A stretch of 64,000 bases of DNA from Paenibacillus ferrarius (GTDB lineage Bacteria; Bacillota; Bacilli; Paenibacillales; NBRC-103111), in contig NZ_MBTG01000006.1 in the NCBI RefSeq assembly GCF_002027705.1, forward strand, positions 124,001-188,000, given 5' to 3'. Below are positions 1 to 7,662 of the stretch, in pieces; within the stretch, counting starts at the first letter, position 1; the number at the start of each line of letters is the position of its first letter. Below the pieces are notes generated by a model. The model was not told the DNA's origin, searched no databases, and worked only from the letters and a program-made list of their open reading frames with translations. Made by a program: the position numbers and the translations under genes.

Positions 1-40
1 AGAAGAGAGTAGTATTCAGAACGTACGTTACAACTGAATA

Positions 41-225
41 TTTCGCTTAATTTTCTTGATAGAAAAGCGGGGGAACCAATGGTTTCAACGGGGTGAGTAA
101 GGTCCGTTCTTATGCGACCTTTAGGGCAGATTTCTCGCGGCCCGAACCCGACAGCTAACCTCGTAAGCGATCGTGAGAAAGGAGAACATGTGGCTAAGCA
201 CAAGGTCGATCCTTGTGTTTTTTTG
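41..225 (+). ncRNA. c-di-AMP riboswitch (ydaO/yuaA class)
   Basis: This leader RNA is predicted to bind cyclic di-AMP and to shut off the potassium importer downstream. Seen in the sequence: the class-typical blocks GCGGGGGAACCAATGG (67-82), ACGGGGTGAGTAAGG (89-103) and CCGAACCCGACAGCTAACC (142-160), followed by CTCGTAAGCG. The aptamer is followed at once by an intrinsic terminator (199-224) and then the kimA-like gene. This class is known to precede kimA (ydaO) in Bacillus subtilis, where ligand binding favours termination. The 5' boundary is approximate. Confidence 0.93.
199..224 (+). terminator. Riboswitch expression-platform terminator
   Basis: A 7-bp stem (CACAAGG 199-205 with CCTTGTG 211-217, loop TCGAT) is followed by a T tract at 218-224. 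It lies between the c-di-AMP aptamer and the transporter start. By analogy with known members it forms when ligand is bound, giving an OFF switch. Confidence 0.88.
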
Positions 226-282
226 CGTCCTAAATGGGAAAAAAGTACTCAACACTAGGTTAATTTGGGGGAATTTCGCAGC

Positions 283-2118
283 ATGACAAGTGATTCACTG
301 AAAAAAATTGTATTCGGCAAGCCGCTCAAATCGGCAGAACTCGAATCTGAGAAAATGCAGGTCTGGAAGGCACTACCTATTCTATCTTCAGATGCACTCT
401 CATCGGTAGCATATGGTACGGAACAGATTTTACTTGAGCTTGCAACTGTCGGGATTGCCGCTTTTGCGTTCTCATTGCCGATCGCAATCTCCATTATTGC
501 GCTGATTACGCTGCTTGTTCTCAGCTATCGCCAAGTGATTGAGGCCTACCCTATGGGTGGTGGCGCCTACATGGTTGCCAAAGAAAATTTAGGCATGGTA
601 TGGGGGAGACTCACCGGGGTCTCGCTGCTTATTGATTATACGTTAACCGTCGCAGTCTCGATTTCGGCCGGTGTGACGGCGATTACTTCGGCTTTTCCGA
701 TTACGGTACCTTATATTATACCCATTGCGTTAATCCTTGTTTGGTTGATGGTTTGGCTTAATTTGCGAGGCACATCTGAATCAGGCACCGTTTTTGCGAT
801 TCCGACTTACTTTTTTATCTTTTGTATTTTATTGCTGATCGGCAAAGGGATTTATGATATGCTGAGCGGCTCGATGAATATGCATGCCATTCATTTCGCA
901 CCAAGCTCGATGACGAGTTCTTTAACACTGTTCGTGATCCTCAAAGCTTTCTCTTCTGGTTGTTCGGCCGTGACAGGAATCGAGGCGATTTCTGATGCGG
1001 TACCGCATTTCCGTACACCGTCCGTGAAAAATGCCAAGCGCACACTCGCTTCGCTAGGGACTCTACTGGCGATTGTATTTGGCGGCGTGACCTTGCTCAG
1101 CTTGGGCTACGGGATTGTGCCTGATCCGCACGGACATACATCGGTGTTGTCGATGGTGACGGAGCAAGCCTTCGGGCGTGGTACGCTGTATTTTGCCACA
1201 CAAATTGGCACTATGCTGATCTTGGTGTTAGCGGCCAATACGAGCTTCAACGGCTTCCCGATTTTGGCGTCCATTATGGCTCAAGACAAAAACTTTCCAC
1301 GCATGTTCTCCTACCGGGGAGACCGCTTGTCCTTTCATTACGGGATTGTCACATTAGGGGTTCTGGCTAGCATTCTTTTGATTATTTTCAAAGGCAAGAC
1401 CGATGCACTTATTCCTTTATATGCCATTGGCGTCTTTTTATCTTTTACATTGGCTCAAAGCGGCCTGGTCCGCAAATGGTTGAGAGAACGCGTGAAAGGC
1501 TGGGTCGGCAAATCACTTATTAATGGTTTAGGAGGCATTGTCTCTTTTGCCGTGCTGCTGATCTTTTGTTTCACCAAATTCAGCGAAGGCGCTTGGATCG
1601 TCATTATTGTGACGCCAATCCTGCTCTGGCTCATTACGAAGGTGAGTCATCATTACGATGACGTTGCCAAACAACTGCGCATTGATATTGAGCATGAGCG
1701 TGTTTGCACCAAAGAGCCTGTGATTATCGTGCCTGTTGCGGGAATTCACCGCGTTGTTGCGCAATCTTTGAACTATGCCAAATCCTTATCTCCTAACGTC
1801 ATAGCTTTCTATGTATCGTTCTCAGACGAGGATGAAGAAGCGATGCAGGAGAAGTGGGATAAATGGGACCCTGGCGTTCGTCTCGTTGTGTTCAAATCAC
1901 GTTACCGGACGATTCTGAAGCCGCTGGCTGAATTCATCGAACGCATTGATACCCATGTCTCGGATAAACAATCCATTATGGTGATCCTGCCCCAATTTAT
2001 GCCCAAAAAATGGTGGCACCGATTGCTCCACAATCAGTCTGCTGCGCGTATTCGTTCCAAACTCCAATCGGACAAAGATATCGTTGTCGCAACAGTACCC
2101 TATCATTTGCATGAGTAG
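283..2118 (+). CDS. kimA: KimA-type high-affinity potassium importer (APC/KUP superfamily)
   Basis: Predicted inner-membrane potassium/proton symporter of about 611 residues, the usual length for KimA. The N-terminal part carries family blocks such as GKPLKS, SSDALSSVAYGTEQIL, SYRQVIEAYPMGGGAYMVAKE and AFSSGCSAVTGIEAISDA, across about 12 membrane segments. The C-terminal cytosolic domain keeps PVAGIHRVV, YAKSLS, PKKWWHRLLHNQSA and VATVPYH. An in-frame TTG exists at 265, but the ATG at 283 lies about 10 nt after GGGGGA and gives the family-like N-terminus. Control by the upstream c-di-AMP riboswitch fits potassium homeostasis: high c-di-AMP signals sufficient potassium and stops uptake. Recognised from family motifs, without an alignment. 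Confidence 0.94.
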   Translation: MTSDSLKKIVFGKPLKSAELESEKMQVWKALPILSSDALSSVAYGTEQILLELATVGIAAFAFSLPIAISIIALITLLVLSYRQVIEAYPMGGGAYMVAKENLGMVWGRLTGVSLLIDYTLTVAVSISAGVTAITSAFPITVPYIIPIALILVWLMVWLNLRGTSESGTVFAIPTYFFIFCILLLIGKGIYDMLSGSMNMHAIHFAPSSMTSSLTLFVILKAFSSGCSAVTGIEAISDAVPHFRTPSVKNAKRTLASLGTLLAIVFGGVTLLSLGYGIVPDPHGHTSVLSMVTEQAFGRGTLYFATQIGTMLILVLAANTSFNGFPILASIMAQDKNFPRMFSYRGDRLSFHYGIVTLGVLASILLIIFKGKTDALIPLYAIGVFLSFTLAQSGLVRKWLRERVKGWVGKSLINGLGGIVSFAVLLIFCFTKFSEGAWIVIIVTPILLWLITKVSHHYDDVAKQLRIDIEHERVCTKEPVIIVPVAGIHRVVAQSLNYAKSLSPNVIAFYVSFSDEDEEAMQEKWDKWDPGVRLVVFKSRYRTILKPLAEFIERIDTHVSDKQSIMVILPQFMPKKWWHRLLHNQSAARIRSKLQSDKDIVVATVPYHLHE

Positions 2119-2173
2119 AGTTGTACAATAAAGGGGAAAACTGTGTGAGAAATAGAACAGAGGTGAACCCGTT

Positions 2174-2434
2174 ATGGCAAAGAAAAAATGGTCGTCTACA
2201 ACCGCTGATACCAGTGTGCAAGATAAACCAGCAACGCTAAAGGACTTACTGCGCCCAGAAATTCTGGAGGGGCTGAAAGCTCAAGCAGATGCAATGAAAG
2301 CGGAGGAACAAGCGCGCAAGGATGCGATCCGAGCTGAGGCAGAAGCTGCACGCAAGGCGGAGGAGAAACGGCTGGAGAACGATTTTGGACACCTGCTCGA
2401 GAAGAGCAGCCTGGACTGGAGAAAGCACAAATGA
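2174..2434 (+). CDS. YqkE-like DUF3886 protein
   Basis: Small, highly charged, mostly alpha-helical protein of 86 residues. It has an N-terminal lysine patch (MAKKKW), the family-like segment ATLKDLLRPEILEGLK, a long Ala/Glu/Arg helix likely to be coiled coil, and the C-terminal signature LLEKSSLDWRKHK that resembles B. subtilis YqkE. The function is unknown. It has a good ribosome binding site (AGAGGTGA upstream) and overlaps the next gene by 4 nt (ATGA), so the two are probably co-translated. No signal peptide or catalytic motif is visible. Confidence 0.82.
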   Translation: MAKKKWSSTTADTSVQDKPATLKDLLRPEILEGLKAQADAMKAEEQARKDAIRAEAEAARKAEEKRLENDFGHLLEKSSLDWRKHK

Positions 2435-3519
2435 GGGAGCGCAGATTGTGCTTCCTCTTCTTTCTATTTGCGATGATTGCGCTATCAAGCTGCGAGGCAC
2501 GCAGTTCGCACACAGCTTCTGTTCCAACAACAAAGACAGCCCCTGACGCAACATCAGGGCTGGTGCCAAAACAGACATCAGAGCAGATGCCCAAACAAGC
2601 ATCAGAGCAGGTGCCAAAACAAATATCAGAGCAGGTACCCAAACAAACATCAGAGCAGATACCCAAACAAACATCAGATCAGATACCTGCTCCAACTACA
2701 GACCGCACACCGAGCCAAGCTTTAGAGCCTACACTGGAATTAAACACACAGGCCCATACTGTTGAGCCTACACCAAGACTGCCTTCTGAATTTACGTCAT
2801 CCTTATCCACGTCTGCGTTGACAGCGCTAATCGACCGTTATAGCAAAGCGGTCCCGAAGAAGTGGGGTGAGCAAGTTTCTGGAGTACGGACACATCTGGT
2901 GACAAAAGAAAAAGCAATAGCGCTGACATTTGATGCATGTGGCGGCAAAGAAGGCAGCGGATATGATGAGAAGCTGATCAACTATTTGATCAAAGAACAT
3001 ATTCCAGCTACCTTATTTGTTAATTCCAGATGGATCATTGCGAATCCAGACACCTTTACCAAGCTCGCTGCAAATCCCCTATTCGAGATCGAAAATCACG
3101 GGACCGAGCATCGGCCCTTATCTGTCAATGGGAAGCCTGCTTATGGCATCGCAGGGACGAAAAACGTGAGCGAAGTCATTCACGAAGTGATCGACAATGC
3201 GGACCGGATTGAGCAGCTGACAGGGCGGCGGCCTGTATTTTTTCGCTCAGGCACGGCTTATTACGATGATGTCGCCGCAGCGATCGTTCACGATTTGGGC
3301 GCCCAGCTGGCAGGCTACAATGTCCTAGGAGATGCAGGTGCGACGTACAACACCGATCAGGTCTACCATGCACTAATGAAAGCAAAGAGCGGTTCCATCA
3401 TTCTCGCGCACATGAACCACCCCGAAAAAGACACAGCAGAAGGCGTCATCAAAGCAATCCCTGACTTGCAAAAGGCAGGCTTTCAATTCGTCCAGCTTTC
3501 TACATATCCGTTAGAGTAG
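2431..3519 (+). CDS. Lipoprotein polysaccharide deacetylase (NodB domain)
   Basis: Likely cell-surface carbohydrate esterase family 4 enzyme removing N- or O-acetyl groups from peptidoglycan or another glycan. Residues 1-21 form a lipoprotein signal ending in the lipobox LSSC. A Pro/Thr/Glu/Gln-rich linker (about residues 40-125) contains about six imperfect 8-residue repeats of the type PKQTSEQV. The NodB domain spans about residues 145-360, with motif 1 as TFDACGG and motif 2 as ENHGTEHRPLS, which carries the two metal-binding histidines. Motif 1 has Ala where many members have the second Asp (TFDDG), so metal binding may differ; such TFDACGG variants are familiar in the wider family. The start overlaps the stop of the DUF3886 gene. 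Substrate unknown. Confidence 0.85.
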   Translation: MRERRLCFLFFLFAMIALSSCEARSSHTASVPTTKTAPDATSGLVPKQTSEQMPKQASEQVPKQISEQVPKQTSEQIPKQTSDQIPAPTTDRTPSQALEPTLELNTQAHTVEPTPRLPSEFTSSLSTSALTALIDRYSKAVPKKWGEQVSGVRTHLVTKEKAIALTFDACGGKEGSGYDEKLINYLIKEHIPATLFVNSRWIIANPDTFTKLAANPLFEIENHGTEHRPLSVNGKPAYGIAGTKNVSEVIHEVIDNADRIEQLTGRRPVFFRSGTAYYDDVAAAIVHDLGAQLAGYNVLGDAGATYNTDQVYHALMKAKSGSIILAHMNHPEKDTAEGVIKAIPDLQKAGFQFVQLSTYPLE

Positions 3520-3539
3520 AAAGCAACCTCATTCCGCAC

Positions 3540-3810
3540 AAAAGAAAGCTGAGCCTGCCGAAAAAGCAGTCTCGGAGGTGGAAAAGCTGCTACTGCCGCT
3601 GAGCCTGCCAAAAAGGCCGGCTCAAGCTCGGAAACGGCTCAAAACCGACCAAAGTCGCACTGAGCCTGCCGAAAAGGCCGGCTCAAGCTCGGAAAAGGCT
3701 CGAAACCGACCAAAGTCGCACTGAGTCTGCCGAAAAAGCAGTCTCGGAGGTGGAAAAGCTGCTACTTGCCGCTGAGCCTGCCAAAAAGGCCGGCTCAATA
3801 CGCGAAAGCA
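3540..3810. repeat. Intergenic GAGCC hairpin repeat cluster, copy A
   Basis: Five or more imperfect repeats of the form GAGCCTGCC-AAAAA-GGCCGGCTC, each able to form a short hairpin, alternate with GTCTCGGAGGTGGAAAAGC and GCTCGGAAAAGGCTC segments. The same family recurs at 58150-58440. No ribosome binding site or conserved protein was seen, so it is taken as non-coding. Confidence 0.75.
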
Positions 3811-3824
3811 CCCACCCCGCGCTC

Positions 3825-4040
3825 TTATCTTCTTTTCATCTCGAAAAATTCACATGCATCGCGATCATAGTACGTCAAATCGCTGACACGCGTTTGCACG
3901 ACAATCGTTTTCTCGCTGAAACGGAGGATGATGGCATTCGTATCGACGATATGATCATCTTTGAAAATGCGGACAGGAGCCTGTCGATCCATGGCTTCCT
4001 GAAAATCGACATTCGTTACTAAACGCTGATTACTAGCCAT
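3825..4040 (-). CDS. Small hypothetical protein (71 aa)
   Basis: Not recognised. A compact soluble protein of 71 residues, beginning MASNQRLVTNVDFQEAMDRQ and containing IILRFSEKTIVVQTRV, which suggests a small beta-rich fold. No membrane segment, signal peptide or catalytic motif is seen. It is favoured as real because AAGGGG lies about 11 nt before the ATG and the composition is protein-like. A perfect 10-bp inverted repeat (4040-4049 and 4082-4091) starts at the first base of the start codon and encloses the ribosome binding site. It could be a translational hairpin or an operator. Confidence 0.6.
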   Translation of the reverse strand: MASNQRLVTNVDFQEAMDRQAPVRIFKDDHIVDTNAIILRFSEKTIVVQTRVSDLTYYDRDACEFFEMKRR

Positions 4041-4180
4041 TGTGGTACATGCCCCTTACTTGTTTAAAATAGTTCCTTTATTGTACCACAAGGTGCCTGT
4101 GAACTCCCGAAATGCGCGAACGCCTACGCCTAGCCGAGCATATAGTGTAGCACCAAGTGCTGCTTAGGCAGAGAGGATGC

Positions 4181-5602
4181 GTGATTCGAGTGGAGATTCA
4201 ATTATTGCCGATTCATTGGGTCTATCTCGTATTTATTGGCTTTATTCTTGCGCTTTTGATCAAGCGAAGAGATACAACGATGATTTGTGTAGTCGGTATA
4301 TTTGCTCTGGGCTTACTGGCAACTGAAACGTTGAGCGGCTCGGTGTCCGGAATTTTCAACAGCTTTCTGTATGCAACGAAAGAACTGATGGGTACGATCA
4401 TGATTATCTCCATTGTTGTGGCGATGAGCAGGGTACTCATTCGAACGGGCATCAATGAAGCGATGGTAGCCCCATTGACGCGGTTTCTGCGAACACCGGC
4501 ACTCGCTTTTTGGGGAATTGGGATCATCATGATGGTGACCTCATGGTTTTTCTGGCCTTCACCTGGAGTGGCCTTGATTGGAGCGGTTCTGCTTCCGGTG
4601 GCGGTTCGTGTTGGTTTGCCTGCACTAGGCGCAGCGATGGCGATGAACTTGTTTGGTCATGGGATTGCACTATCGGGAGATTATATTATTCAAGGAGCGC
4701 CCAAGCTAACAGCAGATGCAGCCGGATTGCCGGTTAGCTCGGTCATGGAGGCCAGCATTCCACTTGTGATCGTGATGGGGCTGGTGACGACGGTCACGGC
4801 ATTTTGGATGATGCGCCGGGATATTAAGAACGGAACCTGGCGGGATGGTCTTGTAGCAAGCGGCACAGGGGATAGCGGCTCGCTCCTTGCCTCAGACGAA
4901 AAAGCGAAGGTTAGCTTAACGCCAAAGGTGAAAAAGACACTGGCGATCCTTATCCCGCTGCTTTTCGCTTTGGACGTCGTGGCGATGTTCGTACTCCATC
5001 TGCAAGGCGGAGATGCCACCGCGCTCGTGGGCGGCACTGCTGTGTTCATCTTGATTGCAGTAACGCTGCTCGCGCACCGCAATCAAGGTCTGGAACAAAC
5101 GACTTCTTACCTCATCGAAGGTTTTGTATTCGGTTTCAAAGTGTTCGGCCCCGTTATTCCGATCGCGGCCTTTTTCTACCTTGGCGACTCGGCGTTCACG
5201 GAGCTCTTCGGTAAAATACTACCCGAAGGGTCGCACGGGATCGTGAACGATCTCGGCGTCGCACTGGCGGGGCATGTACCCCTGAACGGCGCGGTTGGCG
5301 CCGTGACGCTCACTGTCGTCGGCGCGATTACCGGCCTCGACGGTTCCGGCTTCTCTGGCATCTCCCTCGCGGGCTCGATTGCCCAGCTCTTCGCGACGGC
5401 AATCGGCTCTGGCGCGGCTGTGTTAACCGCGCTCGGGCAAGTGGCCGCCATCTGGGTCGGCGGCGGCACCTTGATTCCGTGGGCACTCATTCCGGCCGCG
5501 GCGATTTGCGGCGTCAGTCCGTTCGAGCTTGCTAGACGGAATCTGAAGCCTGTACTCTTCGGCCTCGGCGTGACGACGGTCGTGGCGATGTTTTTGGTAT
5601 AA
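4181..5602 (+). CDS. Multi-spanning membrane transporter, ion-transporter-superfamily-like
   Basis: Integral membrane protein of about 473 residues with 11-13 predicted membrane segments and a hydrophilic loop around residues 222-250. Conserved-looking blocks are IIMMVTSWFFWPSPGVALIG, NLFGHGIALSGDYIIQGAPK and the Gly-rich GAITGLDGSGFSGISLAGS, typical of carboxylate or ion carriers with re-entrant loops. The substrate cannot be told from the sequence. Start choice is uncertain: GTG 4181 follows GAGAGGA closely, while GTG 4157 and GTG 4190 are also in frame. A clear terminator follows at 5611. It appears to be a single-gene unit. Confidence 0.65.
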   Translation: MIRVEIQLLPIHWVYLVFIGFILALLIKRRDTTMICVVGIFALGLLATETLSGSVSGIFNSFLYATKELMGTIMIISIVVAMSRVLIRTGINEAMVAPLTRFLRTPALAFWGIGIIMMVTSWFFWPSPGVALIGAVLLPVAVRVGLPALGAAMAMNLFGHGIALSGDYIIQGAPKLTADAAGLPVSSVMEASIPLVIVMGLVTTVTAFWMMRRDIKNGTWRDGLVASGTGDSGSLLASDEKAKVSLTPKVKKTLAILIPLLFALDVVAMFVLHLQGGDATALVGGTAVFILIAVTLLAHRNQGLEQTTSYLIEGFVFGFKVFGPVIPIAAFFYLGDSAFTELFGKILPEGSHGIVNDLGVALAGHVPLNGAVGAVTLTVVGAITGLDGSGFSGISLAGSIAQLFATAIGSGAAVLTALGQVAAIWVGGGTLIPWALIPAAAICGVSPFELARRNLKPVLFGLGVTTVVAMFLV

Positions 5603-5610
5603 ACGGAGTA

Positions 5611-5668
5611 AGCATACAGCGGCAGTTCTGGGCATGTTATTTCCTAGGCAGCTGCTGTGTGCTTTTTT
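5611..5668 (+). terminator. Rho-independent terminator after the membrane transporter
   Basis: The stem AGCATACAGCGGC (5611-5623) pairs with GCTGCTGTGTGCT (5651-5663) with only two G-U pairs. It is followed by TTTTTT and starts 9 nt after the transporter stop codon. Confidence 0.85.
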
Positions 5669-5819
5669 ATTGTCTTTCGAAATCAGCGATATTTCGAGAC
5701 AGGTGCAGGTAGGATCTCCTGCGTTGGAGACAATGGACGGAAACCACGCGGAATCGGAGTTGCCTATTGTCCACTTGAAGCAGTAAGCTTACAGAACAGA
5801 TGAATCTAGGAAGTTGGAG

Positions 5820-6404
5820 ATGAGGCAGATGGAAGCTAAATTTTGTATGACTTGCGGAGCCGCAATGGAATCGCGCGATGTGGATGGCACGGTACGCAGA
5901 GCCTGTACGGTTTGCAGCTTTGTGCATTGGGGCAACTACAGCATTGGGGTGGGTGCGCTGGTGATGAAGGATGAGAAAATTCTGCTTGTACGCAGAGCGC
6001 AGGAGCCAGGCAAGGGCCGATGGACGAACCCCGGCGGATACATCGAGCAGCATGAGCTGATTCAAGAGACGATTGTGCGCGAGGTGATGGAGGAGTGCGG
6101 TGTTAGGGCAGAAGTCACACGCTTGGTTGCAGTGCGCGATTTGCCTAGAAGCATACATAATGTTTACATTGCATTTGAACTGGATTATATCAGCGGAGAG
6201 CCTACTCCGGACGGTGTTGAAGTGGATGCGGCTGGCTTCTTTAGCTTGCAGGAGATGGAGACTATGCCAGTGGCCGATTTTACACGTTGGCTCATTGATG
6301 TAGCTCTCCATTCCACACAGGCCGGACTCGTCGAAGACGAAGACCCCATTATCCAAATGGATGGATATGGCTTGTATCGCGTACCGAAGGTGTCTGCTCA
6401 ATGA
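5820..6404 (+). CDS. NUDIX hydrolase with N-terminal zinc ribbon
   Basis: Predicted nucleoside-diphosphate-X pyrophosphohydrolase of about 194 residues. The N-terminus carries paired cysteines (FCMTCGAA and ACTVCSF) forming a probable zinc ribbon. The NUDIX box at about residues 78-100 fits GX5EX7REUXEEXGU exactly (GYIEQHE ... REVMEECGV). Such zinc-ribbon NUDIX enzymes include NADH and nucleotide-sugar pyrophosphatases, but the substrate is unknown here. The ATG at 5820 lies 6 nt after AGGAAG; TTG 5814 and ATG 5829 are alternatives. The stop overlaps the following DUF1284 gene by 4 nt, suggesting translational coupling. Confidence 0.88.
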   Translation: MRQMEAKFCMTCGAAMESRDVDGTVRRACTVCSFVHWGNYSIGVGALVMKDEKILLVRRAQEPGKGRWTNPGGYIEQHELIQETIVREVMEECGVRAEVTRLVAVRDLPRSIHNVYIAFELDYISGEPTPDGVEVDAAGFFSLQEMETMPVADFTRWLIDVALHSTQAGLVEDEDPIIQMDGYGLYRVPKVSAQ

Positions 6405-6835
6405 GTGGGCCCATTGGACTCAGAGGCCATCACTTGCTTTGTCTATTGGGTTACCGGGGCATGGGGTACTCCAAAGAATTTTGCGAGAATATGACCGAAG
6501 TTTATGAAACACTGCGCCAGCAGCCGGAGACGATCATAGAAGTCGTTCTTGGACCCGACGATCTCTGCGCAGCTTATCCAGCGAACGAAGTCGCGCATTG
6601 TGAGAACAGATCGGTCTATGAACGGGATGCGGAAATCGTGGAAAGGCTTGGCCTGCAGGTAGGCATGAAGCTCAGTTGGTCGGAGGTTTGCGGCCAAGTG
6701 GCCGATTTTGTGAAGCCGGGGGATATCGGCCAGCTTTGCGCGACATGTCGTTGGGAGCCTTATGGCGTATGTGCGGAAGGTGTGCGCTTGATCGGGGAAG
6801 GCGGCGAATTGCCGCCTGTGCCGCAGAATAAATAA
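6401..6835 (+). CDS. DUF1284 family protein
   Basis: Soluble protein of 144 residues starting with the family-like LRGHHLLCLLGYRG. Several cysteines and histidines (CENM, DDLCAAYP, HCENRS, CATCRWEPYGVC) suggest a metal site, perhaps an iron-sulfur or zinc centre. DUF1284 members have no established function. It overlaps the NUDIX gene (ATGA) and ends 24 nt before a bidirectional terminator, so the two genes form a short operon. Confidence 0.85.
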   Translation: MSGPIGLRGHHLLCLLGYRGMGYSKEFCENMTEVYETLRQQPETIIEVVLGPDDLCAAYPANEVAHCENRSVYERDAEIVERLGLQVGMKLSWSEVCGQVADFVKPGDIGQLCATCRWEPYGVCAEGVRLIGEGGELPPVPQNK

Positions 6836-6858
6836 AATTTTCCGACCCAAAAAAAAAA

Positions 6859-6905
6859 AGCTGCCCTCAAGTAGTTTTATCTACTTATAGGACAGCTCTT
6901 TTTTT
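6859..6905. terminator. Bidirectional terminator between convergent genes
   Basis: The arms AGCTGCCCTCAAGTAG and CTACTTATAGGACAGCT form a long stem with small internal mismatches. An A run lies on the left and a T run on the right, so it can stop transcripts from both the DUF1284 operon and the convergent SRAP gene. Confidence 0.85.
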
Positions 6906-7551
6906 AGGCAAAAACACTCAGATCGGAGCCCATTTCCAGCTTTTCTTCCGGAGAAGAAAGCACATTGGCAACCATTAGAAGATCGTCGACAGGGCGAAGG
7001 AGCGACCGAAGTAGACGACTGTCCCGCTGCTCAGGCGCAAGCCACATCTCCGCTTGATCTTGATCGAGGATCGCAGGCATATGGCGATGATAAGGGGAGA
7101 CCAGAGAGTTGGCATCCGTCATCAACATCATACAGGTACGCATTTCCTCTTGGCCGGACGGAGCTTGCCACACATCGTACAGACCTGCGATGCCGAACGT
7201 GCCGCTGCGCATTTTGAACCTAGTCCACTGGGTTTCCTTACCTTCTGTCACACTCACATAAAAGCTGCTGCACGGAATAATGCAACGCTGCTTTCTAACG
7301 ATACGCTCGAATACGTGATTGGAGAAGATCGAATCGCGATCCCCGCAGACGGCATCCTTGGCCCAGAACGGCATTAATCCCCAACGGAATTCATCAAGGA
7401 GACGTTCGCCCTTTTTGTTCATCATGACCGCAGAAACCGACTCCGTCGGCTTCACCTCATAACGATTGGAGCTGCAGGAGAGCAGCCGATCAATACGGAA
7501 TTGCTTCATAATATCGTTAACGTCAGCAAGCATAGCTATGGAATGGCACAT
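6904..7551 (-). CDS. SRAP-domain protein (SOS response-associated peptidase, HMCES/YedK family), atypical
   Basis: SRAP proteins shield abasic sites in single-stranded DNA by cross-linking through the Cys exposed after Met removal. The ATG at 7551 gives MCHS, placing Cys at position 2, and is preceded by GAGGTGAT, so it is preferred over the GTG three codons upstream. Family features seen: Asn in IFSNHVFE, RCIIP, and His in YHRHMPAIL. Departures: the usual MCGR is MCHS, and the position of the conserved Glu of FYEW/WFEW is Val (SSFYVSV). That Glu helps self-reversal of the cross-link in YedK. The protein may be a divergent, slowly reversing or non-catalytic member. The gene is convergent with the NUDIX/DUF1284 operon. 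Confidence 0.82.
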   Translation of the reverse strand: MCHSIAMLADVNDIMKQFRIDRLLSCSSNRYEVKPTESVSAVMMNKKGERLLDEFRWGLMPFWAKDAVCGDRDSIFSNHVFERIVRKQRCIIPCSSFYVSVTEGKETQWTRFKMRSGTFGIAGLYDVWQAPSGQEEMRTCMMLMTDANSLVSPYHRHMPAILDQDQAEMWLAPEQRDSRLLRSLLRPVDDLLMVANVLSSPEEKLEMGSDLSVFA

Positions 7552-7662
7552 CGTTATCACCTCATTTGATTTTGGCTATTATTGGCGGAATTCACCAAAA
7601 TCATGTATGAGGTTTTTTCTTTTTTTGCAATAAGGTCACTTAATTGAAAAGTATCTTATGTA

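Noticed and set aside
3750..4022. Plus-strand 90-codon frame overlapping the small minus-strand gene
   Set aside because: Its first part is the GAGCC repeat and the rest is antisense to the 71-residue protein, which has a better ribosome binding site and more protein-like sequence.
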